A DNA stretch of 29,509 nucleotides from JBDREW01 sp043819385 (GTDB lineage Bacteria; Patescibacteriota; Minisyncoccia; Minisyncoccales; GWA2-38-27), in assembly GCA_043819385.1 (NCBI GenBank), contig JBDREW010000021.1, forward strand, positions 1 through 29,509. Reading direction: 5' to 3'. This document shows, in pieces, positions 23,047 to 28,955 of the stretch. Made by a program: the position numbers and the translations under genes. The notes under the pieces were generated by a model. The model saw only the letters and a list, made by a program, of their open reading frames with translations. It had not been told where the DNA came from and searched no databases. The number at the start of each line of letters is the position of its first letter. The stretch's first letter is position 1.

Positions 23047-25032
23047 TTAATTTAAAACCCTTTTAGTTTTTATATACCAATTTTCAATACCAATGAAACG
23101 TTTTGAAGGGTCAATAATTTTTTTAATATTAGCTCCTTTTATTTCTTTTGAAAGTAAATAAATATAATTAGGGCAGTATAGAAATACAACCGGAGCTTCT
23201 TCAATTAAAATGTTTTGGAAATTAACTAATTTTTCATTTATAATTTTAAGATCTGATGATTTTCTAGTTTCTTCTAACAATCTGTCAGCATCTCTATTTC
23301 CATACATTGCTAAGTTTAGTCCAGGATCTACTTTTTGGGATGAATGCCAAAAAGGGAATAGATCGGGGATAGCACCTAGCACTTCTCCAAAAAGTAATGC
23401 TTCATATTCTCTTGGTTTAATAAATTCTTGTTCTAATTGAGAAATAGGGAATTTTTTAATTTCGACTTCAACTCCTAATAATTTCCATTGTTCTTTTATT
23501 TCTTCAGCAACTTTAACTAATTGTGGTTGATCAACAGTTGCTAAAGAAAATTTAAGTAGCAAATTTTCAGTTGGTCTGTTAAAACAGATATCATTTAGTT
23601 TTGCCCTTGTTGTTCTACTTATTTGTCCTGTTCCTTCTGTAAAGCCCCATGGTTTTAAAATTTCATCAAAATATTTTTCTTGAAAATTAATAACTGCTTG
23701 TTCTGTTTTTTTACCAAAAGTACCTGATATTTCTCCTTCTGGATAAACATCGGGAAAGTTGGCTAAACATTTTTGAAGCTCTTCTACTTCTGTACCTGAT
23801 GATGATAATCTTAATTCACTTTTAAATTGAAAAGCTAATTGTTTTCCATTTTTAACTTCTCTTATTCCGTCTTGATCTTCATCTTTAAATCCTGATCCTT
23901 CTAAAATAGTTTTAGCTTTTTCTATATTAAAATTGTATGGTTCTAATGGAGCATCAAAACCATAAATTTTTGGAAGGATAGGAGAATCAACAATTATCTT
24001 TTCTGATAATTCCGAATTTCCTTTTGTTTCAAATATTTTATCAATAAGTTCTTTTTTATTTGTTCCATAATTCAAAGCAGTTCTTACGTTCTTATCAGAT
24101 AATATTTCTGATTTATCTGGATTAAAAAATATGGCAAAATATCTTGGCAAAGAAATAGAAAACTCTTGCCATTTATTATTATTTTTTTGAGAGATATTTA
24201 TTGAAAGTCCTTTTATCTCTTTATTTTTAGCAGATTTTAATAATTCTTCTTCGTTATTAAAAAATATAAATTTTATTTCAGATATGTTTGGTTTTTGTCC
24301 AAAGTAATTAGGATTTTTTTCTAATGTTAAATATTTTATTCGTTCATTCTTTTCTTGTTTTATTTCTTTATATATAAATGGTCCAGAACCAATTGGTTCT
24401 AAATTATGAGAATCAAAAGCAAAACTTTCAGGAGATATATTTTCCCATATATGTTTTGGTAATATTTTTACTGTGCAGTTTTCAAGAAAAGCATTGTATG
24501 GTTTTCTTAAAGTAAATTTAATTCCTAAATCATTTATTTTTTCTATTTCTACTCCTACCCAATTAGGTCGTAGGGGACTCTTAAAATCTGGATCTTGAAT
24601 TTTTTTAATAGTAAAAATTATGTCTTCTGAAGTTAAGGGAGTTTTGTCTTGCCAAAATATATTTTCTTTTAAATAGAATTTATAAACTTTTCCTTCTTCT
24701 TCAATTTCATAGGTTTGGATTAAATCAGGAATTATTTCTAAATTTTCATTATATTTCATTAATCCAGAAAAAGTTAATTCAACTAAATCTCTATCAATAT
24801 CAGAATTAGCGTAAATTGGATTAATAAATCTTGGTTGACCAATAACACCTTCTATATGAGTTCCTCCTGTTTTTGGTTTTTGAATAGTATTTTTTAAATA
24901 AAAATTAGTTATAAGGAAAATAGAAGAAAGTAAAAATAAACTAATAAAAATTAAAAAAAAGATTTTTTCTTTTTTTGAAAGAACTTTAAAAAAATTTCTC
25001 CATTGAGATTTTGTAGGCCATTTATTGGGCAT
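23047..25032 (-). CDS. family 5 peptide-type substrate-binding protein with an inserted peptidoglycan-binding-like domain
   Basis: The 661 residues have an N-terminal membrane anchor (about 24-46) after a Lys-rich cytoplasmic start, and no lipobox Cys. Residues about 58-400 and 490-655 are the two parts of an SBP_bac_5 (OppA/DppA-type) fold, with RFINPIYANSDIDRDLVEL, LKENIFWQDKTPLTSEDIIF and NVRTALNYGTNKKELIDKIF as landmarks. Between them, residues about 406-486 read as a PG_binding_1-like module: LRLSSSGTEVEELQKCL, GEISGTFGKKTEQAVINFQ and TTRAKLNDIC. The module could hold the protein against the cell wall or shape its ligand pocket. No permease or ATPase genes are nearby, so it may act with distant partners. 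It starts 7 bases after secG, in the same operon. Confidence 0.88.
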   Translation of the reverse strand: MPNKWPTKSQWRNFFKVLSKKEKIFFLIFISLFLLSSIFLITNFYLKNTIQKPKTGGTHIEGVIGQPRFINPIYANSDIDRDLVELTFSGLMKYNENLEIIPDLIQTYEIEEEGKVYKFYLKENIFWQDKTPLTSEDIIFTIKKIQDPDFKSPLRPNWVGVEIEKINDLGIKFTLRKPYNAFLENCTVKILPKHIWENISPESFAFDSHNLEPIGSGPFIYKEIKQEKNERIKYLTLEKNPNYFGQKPNISEIKFIFFNNEEELLKSAKNKEIKGLSINISQKNNNKWQEFSISLPRYFAIFFNPDKSEILSDKNVRTALNYGTNKKELIDKIFETKGNSELSEKIIVDSPILPKIYGFDAPLEPYNFNIEKAKTILEGSGFKDEDQDGIREVKNGKQLAFQFKSELRLSSSGTEVEELQKCLANFPDVYPEGEISGTFGKKTEQAVINFQEKYFDEILKPWGFTEGTGQISRTTRAKLNDICFNRPTENLLLKFSLATVDQPQLVKVAEEIKEQWKLLGVEVEIKKFPISQLEQEFIKPREYEALLFGEVLGAIPDLFPFWHSSQKVDPGLNLAMYGNRDADRLLEETRKSSDLKIINEKLVNFQNILIEEAPVVFLYCPNYIYLLSKEIKGANIKKIIDPSKRFIGIENWYIKTKRVLN

Positions 25033-25039
25033 TATTTGT

Positions 25040-25258
25040 TTAAATAATAAGATTTGCTACAGCAAAAAGAATAAATAGAGTTGCACAAATAATAGTTAAC
25101 CAAAGAATTTTTTTTTCGATTCCTCTACGAGTAGAATAAAATCCTCCACCTTCTCCTCCAAAAGAAGATCCTAAAGCAGTTCCTCTTTGTTGAAAAAGGA
25201 TTAAAATAATTAAAACAATAGCAATTATAATTTGAGCGATTAGTAAAATATTATTCAT
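25040..25258 (-). CDS. secG: protein-export membrane protein SecG
   Basis: SecG is the small non-essential subunit of the SecYEG translocon. The 72 residues have two hydrophobic helices (about 4-22 and 51-70) joined by the conserved loop FQQRGTALGSSFGGEGG and YSTRRGIEK. The length is typical. It lies between the YvlD-like gene (45 bases upstream) and the substrate-binding protein (7 bases downstream), all on the minus strand. Confidence 0.95.
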   Translation of the reverse strand: MNNILLIAQIIIAIVLIILILFQQRGTALGSSFGGEGGGFYSTRRGIEKKILWLTIICATLFILFAVANLII

Positions 25259-25303
25259 ATTTATTATCTTTTTATTTTTTTGAATTATGTTTGGTAGTAT
25301 AAT

Positions 25304-25666
25304 TTAAGATTTCACTACCGGGTTGTGAGCAATAAAAATCATATTTAATGCCCAAATAATTATTGTTGTCCAAAAAAGTGGAATAAGACCTATGATTTCT
25401 AAATCATTTGGAAATAAAATATCAACCACTAACCAGACTAATACCATATTAATTACTAAGCTGAATAGACCAAGCGTTAGTATTCTTAATGGTAAACTTA
25501 TTATTTTTAAAATTGGTTTAATAAAAAAATTTACTAAACCTAAAATAGTTCCAGCTATTAATAAAATTTGAGTTGATCCAGAAAATTCTATCCCTGGAAC
25601 AAATCTACTTGCTAAGAAAATTCCTAATATTCCAGAGATAATATGGAAGAATAGCTTTGATATCAT
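25304..25666 (-). CDS. YvlD / phage-holin-4-2 family membrane protein
   Basis: The 120-residue protein has four hydrophobic segments: ISGILGIFLASRFVPG, TQILLIAGTILGLVNFFIKP, the ILTLGLFSLVINMVLVWLV block, and IIGLIPLFWTTIIIWAL. The VPGIEFSG and NFFIKPILKIISLPLRILTLG signatures match family PF04020. Despite the holin name, chromosomal members are ordinary membrane proteins of unknown role (Bacillus YvlD). The frame extends upstream to a TTG at 25702, but that codon is part of the -35 element. The ATG at 25666 lies 7 bases after the -10, so the mRNA should be leaderless or nearly so. It is the first gene of the minus-strand operon with secG. Confidence 0.88.
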   Translation of the reverse strand: MISKLFFHIISGILGIFLASRFVPGIEFSGSTQILLIAGTILGLVNFFIKPILKIISLPLRILTLGLFSLVINMVLVWLVVDILFPNDLEIIGLIPLFWTTIIIWALNMIFIAHNPVVKS

Positions 25667-25673
25667 TTTAAAT

Positions 25674-25702
25674 ATCTTATCAAAGTTTTTGTTTAAAGTC
25701 AA
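25674..25702 (-). promoter_or_regulatory. promoter giving a leaderless mRNA for the YvlD-like/secG operon
   Basis: On the minus strand, -35 TTGACT (25702-25697), a 17-base spacer and -10 TAAGAT (25679-25674). Seven bases separate the -10 from the ATG at 25666, so transcription should start at or next to the start codon. Confidence 0.75.
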
Positions 25703-25734
25703 TATAGCAAATGTTATTTTTGATTTTAATATGG

Positions 25735-25845
25735 GGGTTGACCTAACACCACTTTTTGAGAGTAATAAAAAGTATCATTAAAATATGATTCACAAAAAAA
25801 TAATTTAATCTTTAAAAAATTCACAAAAAGTGGTGCTGGGTTGAC
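25735..25845. repeat. inverted repeat with flanking direct repeats between divergent promoters
   Basis: CACCACTTTTTG (25747-25758) and CAAAAAGTGGTG (25824-25835) are perfect 12-base inverted repeats around 65 A/T-rich bases, which contain a smaller ATCAT/ATGAT pair. The direct repeat GGGTTGAC stands next to both arms (25735-25742 and 25838-25845); the second forms the -35 of the plus-strand promoter. It may be a pair of operator sites. Confidence 0.85.
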
Positions 25846-25869
25846 TTTTTTTAATAAATGTGATACAAA
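25841..25869 (+). promoter_or_regulatory. promoter of the structured leader and 32-aa membrane peptide
   Basis: -35 TTGACT (25841-25846), 17-base spacer, -10 TACAAA (25864-25869). Transcription should start near 25876. The right arm of the 12-base inverted repeat ends 5 bases before the -35. Confidence 0.65.
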
Positions 25870-25875
25870 AATAAT

Positions 25876-26006
25876 TAGCATGGTGCGTAGGCAGGGAGAA
25901 TTATATTGAGAAACTCCACGTTCCTCTCATTCTTTTCTCCCCGCCATTTTAACTAGTTCTTTTCAAGGGGGGCCAAAACACGCCAAAAAAGGAGATCAGC
26001 GTGGAG
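25876..26006 (+). ncRNA. structured 5' leader RNA with pairing to a start codon (candidate cis-regulator)
   Basis: The segment is clearly more GC-rich than its surroundings and folds by eye into nested stems. P1 pairs TGGTGCGT (25881-25888) with ACACGCCA (25978-25985), with one mismatch. P2 pairs GGC-A-GGGAGAA (25890-25900) with TTCTCCC-C-GCC (25935-25945). P3 pairs TGAGA (25907-25911) with TCTCA (25925-25929). The P3 loop contains CTCCACG (25914-25920), complementary to CGTGGAG (26000-26006) across the GTG start codon of the next gene. TCTC in P3 can also pair with GAGA of its Shine-Dalgarno sequence. This suggests a pseudoknot that hides or exposes the ribosome binding site. It matches no RNA class I recognise. 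Confidence 0.6.
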
Positions 26007-26099
26007 AAAAAAGATTGGCCCAAAATTGTTGCAGTTTCTTTAGTTGTTGGTGTTGTATTTGGAATTTTTTATTTCATTTTTGGAATAGAATTATTCTAA
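26001..26099 (+). CDS. 32-aa single-span membrane peptide
   Basis: GTG at 26001 is preceded by AAGGAG six bases upstream, the best Shine-Dalgarno sequence in the window. The product has a charged start (MEKKDWPK), one hydrophobic segment (residues 9-29, with SLVVGVVFGIFYFIFG) and a short EL-F end, stopping at TAA 26097-26099. The charge pattern places the N-terminus in the cytoplasm. A promoter, a structured leader and a terminator enclose it, so it forms a complete small transcription unit between the divergent YvlD-secG operon and groESL. No family is recognised. Functions of similar peptides (complex subunits, toxins, stress peptides) cannot be told apart here. Confidence 0.7.
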   Translation: MEKKDWPKIVAVSLVVGVVFGIFYFIFGIELF

Positions 26100-26115
26100 A
26101 TCAAGACAAAACCTC

Positions 26116-26150
26116 AAATCCCAGTGATTCATTTCATTTGGGATTTTTTT
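26116..26150 (+). terminator. terminator after the 32-aa peptide gene
   Basis: AAATCCCA (26116-26123) pairs with TGGGATTT (26139-26146) and is followed by a T-run to 26150. It lies 16 bases after the stop codon and separates this unit from groES. Confidence 0.85.
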
Positions 26151-26183
26151 ATACTTACTTTTTAATACTCAATATATGTAAGC

Positions 26184-26212
26184 TTGACAATCCATGTTAT
26201 TTTAATTAATGT
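26184..26212 (+). promoter_or_regulatory. groESL promoter: probable groESL promoter
   Basis: A perfect -35 TTGACA (26184-26189) has a weak -10 TAATGT after 17 bases (26207-26212). No CIRCE element (TTAGCACTC and GAGTGCTAA) is present, so HrcA control of this operon is not indicated. Confidence 0.55.
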
Positions 26213-26266
26213 AGATTATTATTAAACTAACTTTTAAAAACAAAAAATAGGGAATTAAAATTTATT

Positions 26267-26302
26267 GTTTTATGTTCCATGTTTTATGTTCCATGTTTTA
26301 TG
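26267..26302 (+). repeat. 14-base tandem repeat running into the groES start codon
   Basis: GTTTTATGTTCCAT occurs at 26267-26280 and 26281-26294. A third, partial unit GTTTTATG (26295-26302) supplies the groES ATG. Each copy therefore carries an ATG in the same context. Confidence 0.85.
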
Positions 26303-26590
26303 AATATCAAACCATTGTCAGATTATATTTTAATTGAACCAATTAAAGAGGAAGAAAAAACAAGGTCTGGAATTCTACTTCCAGAATCATCTGAAAAAGA
26401 AAAGCCGGAACAAGGCAGAGTTATTAGTGTTGGTTTTGGGAAAAGAACAAATGCTGGAAAGATTTTACCAGTAAGAATAAAAGTAGGAGAAAAAGTTTTA
26501 TTTACTAAGTATGGACCAAATGAAATCAAAATTGAAGATAAAGAATATTTAATTGCTAAAGAAGAAGATATACTCGCAATTATTGAATAA
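26300..26590 (+). CDS. groES: co-chaperonin GroES
   Basis: GroES caps the GroEL chamber during assisted folding. The 96 residues begin MNIKPLSDYILIEP and contain the mobile loop EEKTRSGILLPES, the roof segment, and the C-terminal KEYLIAKEEDILAIIE strand. The length is normal. An in-frame start seven codons upstream (26279) would add MFYVPCF from the tandem repeat; the start used gives the family N-terminus. groEL follows after 53 bases. Confidence 0.96.
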   Translation: MNIKPLSDYILIEPIKEEEKTRSGILLPESSEKEKPEQGRVISVGFGKRTNAGKILPVRIKVGEKVLFTKYGPNEIKIEDKEYLIAKEEDILAIIE

Positions 26591-26643
26591 ATTCAAATGT
26601 TAAAATTGAAAATTATTAGTTTTTAAAATTTAATTAAAATATT

Positions 26644-28263
26644 ATGGCAAAAGATATTAAATATAACGAAGAAGCAAGAAAACAAATTAAAATTGGTGTC
26701 GATAAATTAGCTGATGCAGTAAAGGTTACTATTGGTCCAAAAGGACGTAATGTTGTTTTAGATAAGGGCTTCGGGCCTCCTATTATTACTAATGATGGAG
26801 TTTCTATTGCTAAAGAAATTGAATTAGAGGACAGAATAGAAAATTTAGGAGCTGAAATTGTAAAAGAAGTAGCTGAAAGAACTGAGGATAATGCTGGTGA
26901 TGGAACTACTACTGCGGTAATTCTTACTCAATCAATAATTAATCAAGGATTAAAAAATGTAGCTGCTGGTGCTAATCCTTTGGCTTTAAAAAGAGGGATT
27001 GAAAAAGGAACAAAAAGAATAATAGAAGAACTCAAAAAAATAACAAAACCAATTTATAATAAAGAAGAAATTGCTCAAGTAGCAACTATTTCTGCTGAAA
27101 GCAAAGAAATCGGAGATTTAATTGCTGACGTTATTGATCAAATTGGAAAAGATGGAGTGGTTACAGTTGAAGAATCAAAAACTTTTACTATGGAAAAAGA
27201 AGTTGTTAAAGGACTTCAATTTGACAATGGGTATATTTCTCCATATATGATTACTGATTCTGAAAGAATGGAATCAGTTTTTGAAGATTCATATATTTTA
27301 ATTACAGATAAAAAAATATCAACTATAAATGAAATTCTTCCTGTTTTAGAAAAAATTATTGAGACTGGAAAAAAAGATTTAGTAATTATTGCAGAAGAAG
27401 TAAGTGGAGAAGCATTAGCTACATTAGTAGTTAATAAGCTTAGAGGTGTTTTTAATGTATTAGCAGTAAAAGCTCCCGGATTTGGAGATAGAAAAAAAGA
27501 GATATTAGAAGATATTGCTGTTGTAACTGGAGCTGAAGTAATTTCTGAAGAAAGAGGACTAAAATTAGAAAATATTAAATTAGAACAATTAGGTTCTGCT
27601 AGAAAAATTGTTTCAACAAAAGAGAATACTACAATTGTTGAAGGAAAAGGAGAAAGAGAAAAAATTTATAACAGAATTACAACAATAAAAGCTCAACTTA
27701 AAAATGCTGATTTATTTGATAAAGATAAATTACAAGAAAGATTAGCTAAATTATCTGGGGGAGTAGCAGTAATTAAAGTTGGTTCTGCAACAGAAGTTGA
27801 ACAAAAAGCAAAACAACATAAAGTTGAAGATGCTTTAAATGCAACTAGAGCTGCTGTTGAAGAGGGAATTGTTCCAGGTGGTGGAACAGCATTGCTTAGA
27901 GCAGGATTAGTTTTAAATGAATTAGAATTAAAAGGAGATGAAAGAACAGCAATTAGTATTTTGAGAAGAGCTTTAGAAGAACCAATTAGGCAAATAGCTC
28001 AAAATGCTGGAATAGATGGAGCTGTTGTGGTTCAAAAAATAAAAGAATCACAAGAGAATTTTGGATTTAATGCTGAAACATTACAATATGAGAATTTAAT
28101 GGAATCTGGAATTGTTGATCCAACTAAGGTTGTTCGTTCAGCTCTTCAAAATGCTGCTTCAGCTGCAAGTATGTTTTTAACTACTGAATGTGTTATAGCT
28201 GAAAAGAAGGATGATAAAGAAAAGTCGGGAATGCCGGCTATGTCGCAAGGAATGGGATACTAA
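26644..28263 (+). CDS. groEL: chaperonin GroEL
   Basis: GroEL is the 14-subunit ATP-driven folding chamber. The 539 residues start MAKDIKYNEEARK, carry the ATP-binding segments TIGPKGRNVVLDKGFG and GDGTTTA (with Asp86), the apical-domain segment VVKGLQFDNGYISPYM, and the GGVAVIKVG and VEEGIVPGGGTALLRA motifs of the second equatorial half. The C-terminal tail, GMPAMSQGMGY, is a short version of the Gly-Met tail of other GroELs. The leader is purely A/T (AAAATATTATG). The 28264-28719 gap follows. Confidence 0.97.
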   Translation: MAKDIKYNEEARKQIKIGVDKLADAVKVTIGPKGRNVVLDKGFGPPIITNDGVSIAKEIELEDRIENLGAEIVKEVAERTEDNAGDGTTTAVILTQSIINQGLKNVAAGANPLALKRGIEKGTKRIIEELKKITKPIYNKEEIAQVATISAESKEIGDLIADVIDQIGKDGVVTVEESKTFTMEKEVVKGLQFDNGYISPYMITDSERMESVFEDSYILITDKKISTINEILPVLEKIIETGKKDLVIIAEEVSGEALATLVVNKLRGVFNVLAVKAPGFGDRKKEILEDIAVVTGAEVISEERGLKLENIKLEQLGSARKIVSTKENTTIVEGKGEREKIYNRITTIKAQLKNADLFDKDKLQERLAKLSGGVAVIKVGSATEVEQKAKQHKVEDALNATRAAVEEGIVPGGGTALLRAGLVLNELELKGDERTAISILRRALEEPIRQIAQNAGIDGAVVVQKIKESQENFGFNAETLQYENLMESGIVDPTKVVRSALQNAASAASMFLTTECVIAEKKDDKEKSGMPAMSQGMGY

Positions 28264-28290
28264 TATCAAATATCAAATATTAAAAATTCT

Positions 28291-28347
28291 GAGAGAGACC
28301 TGACCTCTACAAAACTTCCTCTCCCTCCCGAAGAGAGGTCGGGGCTC
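28291..28347. repeat. dispersed palindromic repeat, family A, copy 5 (reverse orientation)
   Basis: CCTGACCTCT (28299-28308) pairs with AGAGGTCGGG (28333-28342), one G-U included. The reverse complement contains GGGAGAGGAAGTTTT and TAGAGGTC, the family core. It lies 30 bases after groEL. Bases 28335-28361 are repeated almost exactly at 28441-28467. Confidence 0.85.
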
Positions 28348-28404
28348 ATTTCAGCTTTTCCCTTCTTTAATTTTTAATTTTTCTATCCCTCTCCCTCCTC
28401 TCCC

Positions 28405-28467
28405 GAGACCCGACCTCCTCAAAACTTTTCTCTCTCCTTGGAGGTCGGGGCTCATTTCAGCTTTTCC
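28405..28467. repeat. dispersed palindromic repeat, family A, copy 6 (reverse orientation)
   Basis: CCCGACCTCC (28409-28418) pairs perfectly with GGAGGTCGGG (28440-28449). It shares GAGGTCGGGGCTC and the ATTTCAGCTTTTCCC flank with copy 5, giving a 106-base tandem arrangement. A further fragment, CGACCTCTTCTCAG at 28502-28515, looks like the end of a seventh copy. The rest of the 28264-28719 gap holds pyrimidine-rich sequence, the family D element, a DnaA box and the next promoter. Confidence 0.85.
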
Positions 28468-28552
28468 CCTCTTTTTTAGTTTCTTTTTTTCTTTCCTTTT
28501 TCGACCTCTTCTCAGTTTTTTTTTATCAAAACAAATTTAATTTATCTGAAAT

Positions 28553-28583
28553 AAGAACCTGCCTCGCTTCGCTCGTCAGAACC
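28553..28583. repeat. family D element, GC-richer copy
   Basis: This 31-base segment matches the rpoB-leader segment 4276-4306 at 25 positions. It contains CTCGCTTCGCTCG, where the other copy has A or T at most of the differing positions. Confidence 0.7.
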
Positions 28584-28627
28584 TTGATTCGCTAAGGTAA
28601 AATCATATAATCTTAAATTAAAATGGC

Positions 28628-28636
28628 TGTGGATAA
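28628..28636 (-). promoter_or_regulatory. perfect DnaA box upstream of the GreA-like gene's promoter
   Basis: TGTGGATAA is the exact complement of TTATCCACA. It lies 29 bases before the -35 at 28666. It is a single site, as at 203-211. Confidence 0.5.
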
Positions 28637-28665
28637 CTTAGGTTAAAAAGGTTATTTAAAGGGTA

Positions 28666-28693
28666 TTGACAGGGTTTTTAAAGAGAATACAAT
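28666..28693 (+). promoter_or_regulatory. promoter of the attenuator-like leader and GreA-like gene
   Basis: -35 TTGACA (28666-28671), 16-base spacer, -10 TACAAT (28688-28693). Transcription should start near 28700, about 255 bases before the GreA-like start codon. Confidence 0.75.
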
Positions 28694-28719
28694 GAAAGTA
28701 GAAAATCACTATAATTAAA

Positions 28720-28839
28720 ATGATAAATAAAATTGATAGAAAATATAATATATTAAAAACTTGCTCTATTATTAGCGCAGGCATTTTTAATTCAATTTTA
28801 GTTATTACAACAATTAAAATACAACATCGAAGGGGTTGA
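28720..28839 (+). CDS. possible 39-aa leader peptide
   Basis: ATG at 28720, about 20 bases after the predicted transcription start, opens a 39-codon frame ending TGA at 28837-28839. The last third reads GIFNSILVITTIKIQHRRG, rich in Ile, Thr, Val and Leu. The stop codon lies inside the left arm of the antiterminator stem, where classical leader-peptide attenuation requires it. By eye, this end resembles the ErmC stalling peptide (GIFSIFVISTV), but the gene downstream is not a methylase. There is no Shine-Dalgarno sequence, as for most genes here. Translation is inferred, not shown. Confidence 0.45.
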   Translation: MINKIDRKYNILKTCSIISAGIFNSILVITTIKIQHRRG

Positions 28840-28892
28840 TTAAATAAACAAACAAATTATAAACAACAACCCCTTCAACAGAAGGGGTTTTT
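28829..28892 (+). promoter_or_regulatory. terminator/antiterminator pair before the GreA-like gene
   Basis: Segment A GAAGGGGTTG (28829-28838), segment B CAACCCCTTC (28867-28876) and segment C GAAGGGGTT (28881-28889) can pair A-B (10 bp, perfect) or B-C (9 bp, loop AACA). B-C is followed by Ts to 28892 and is a good intrinsic terminator. A-B would prevent it. The choice would depend on whether a ribosome covers A, which overlaps the leader-peptide stop. Confidence 0.7.
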
Positions 28893-28955
28893 AAGTCAAT
28901 AAATAAAAAGTTTAATTTATAAAAATATCTTAAATTTTTATTGATTGATAAAAAT

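Noticed and set aside
25304..25666. Prophage holin
   Set aside because: The family is named after phage holins, but no phage genes are near and the gene heads an operon with secG, as an ordinary membrane protein would.
25876..26000. 6S RNA, SRP RNA or a known riboswitch
   Set aside because: A long hairpin with a central bulge recalled 6S RNA, but the segment is short, leads straight into an ORF, and lacks the SRP GGAA tetraloop motif and any riboswitch core I can name.
26015..26209. Plus-strand Cys/Phe-rich frame overlapping the 32-aa peptide gene
   Set aside because: It runs through the terminator and into the groESL promoter; the GTG-started frame at 26001 has the Shine-Dalgarno sequence and a sensible membrane peptide.
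26150..26300. CIRCE heat-shock operator before groES
   Set aside because: Neither TTAGCACTC nor GAGTGCTAA occurs in the groES upstream region.
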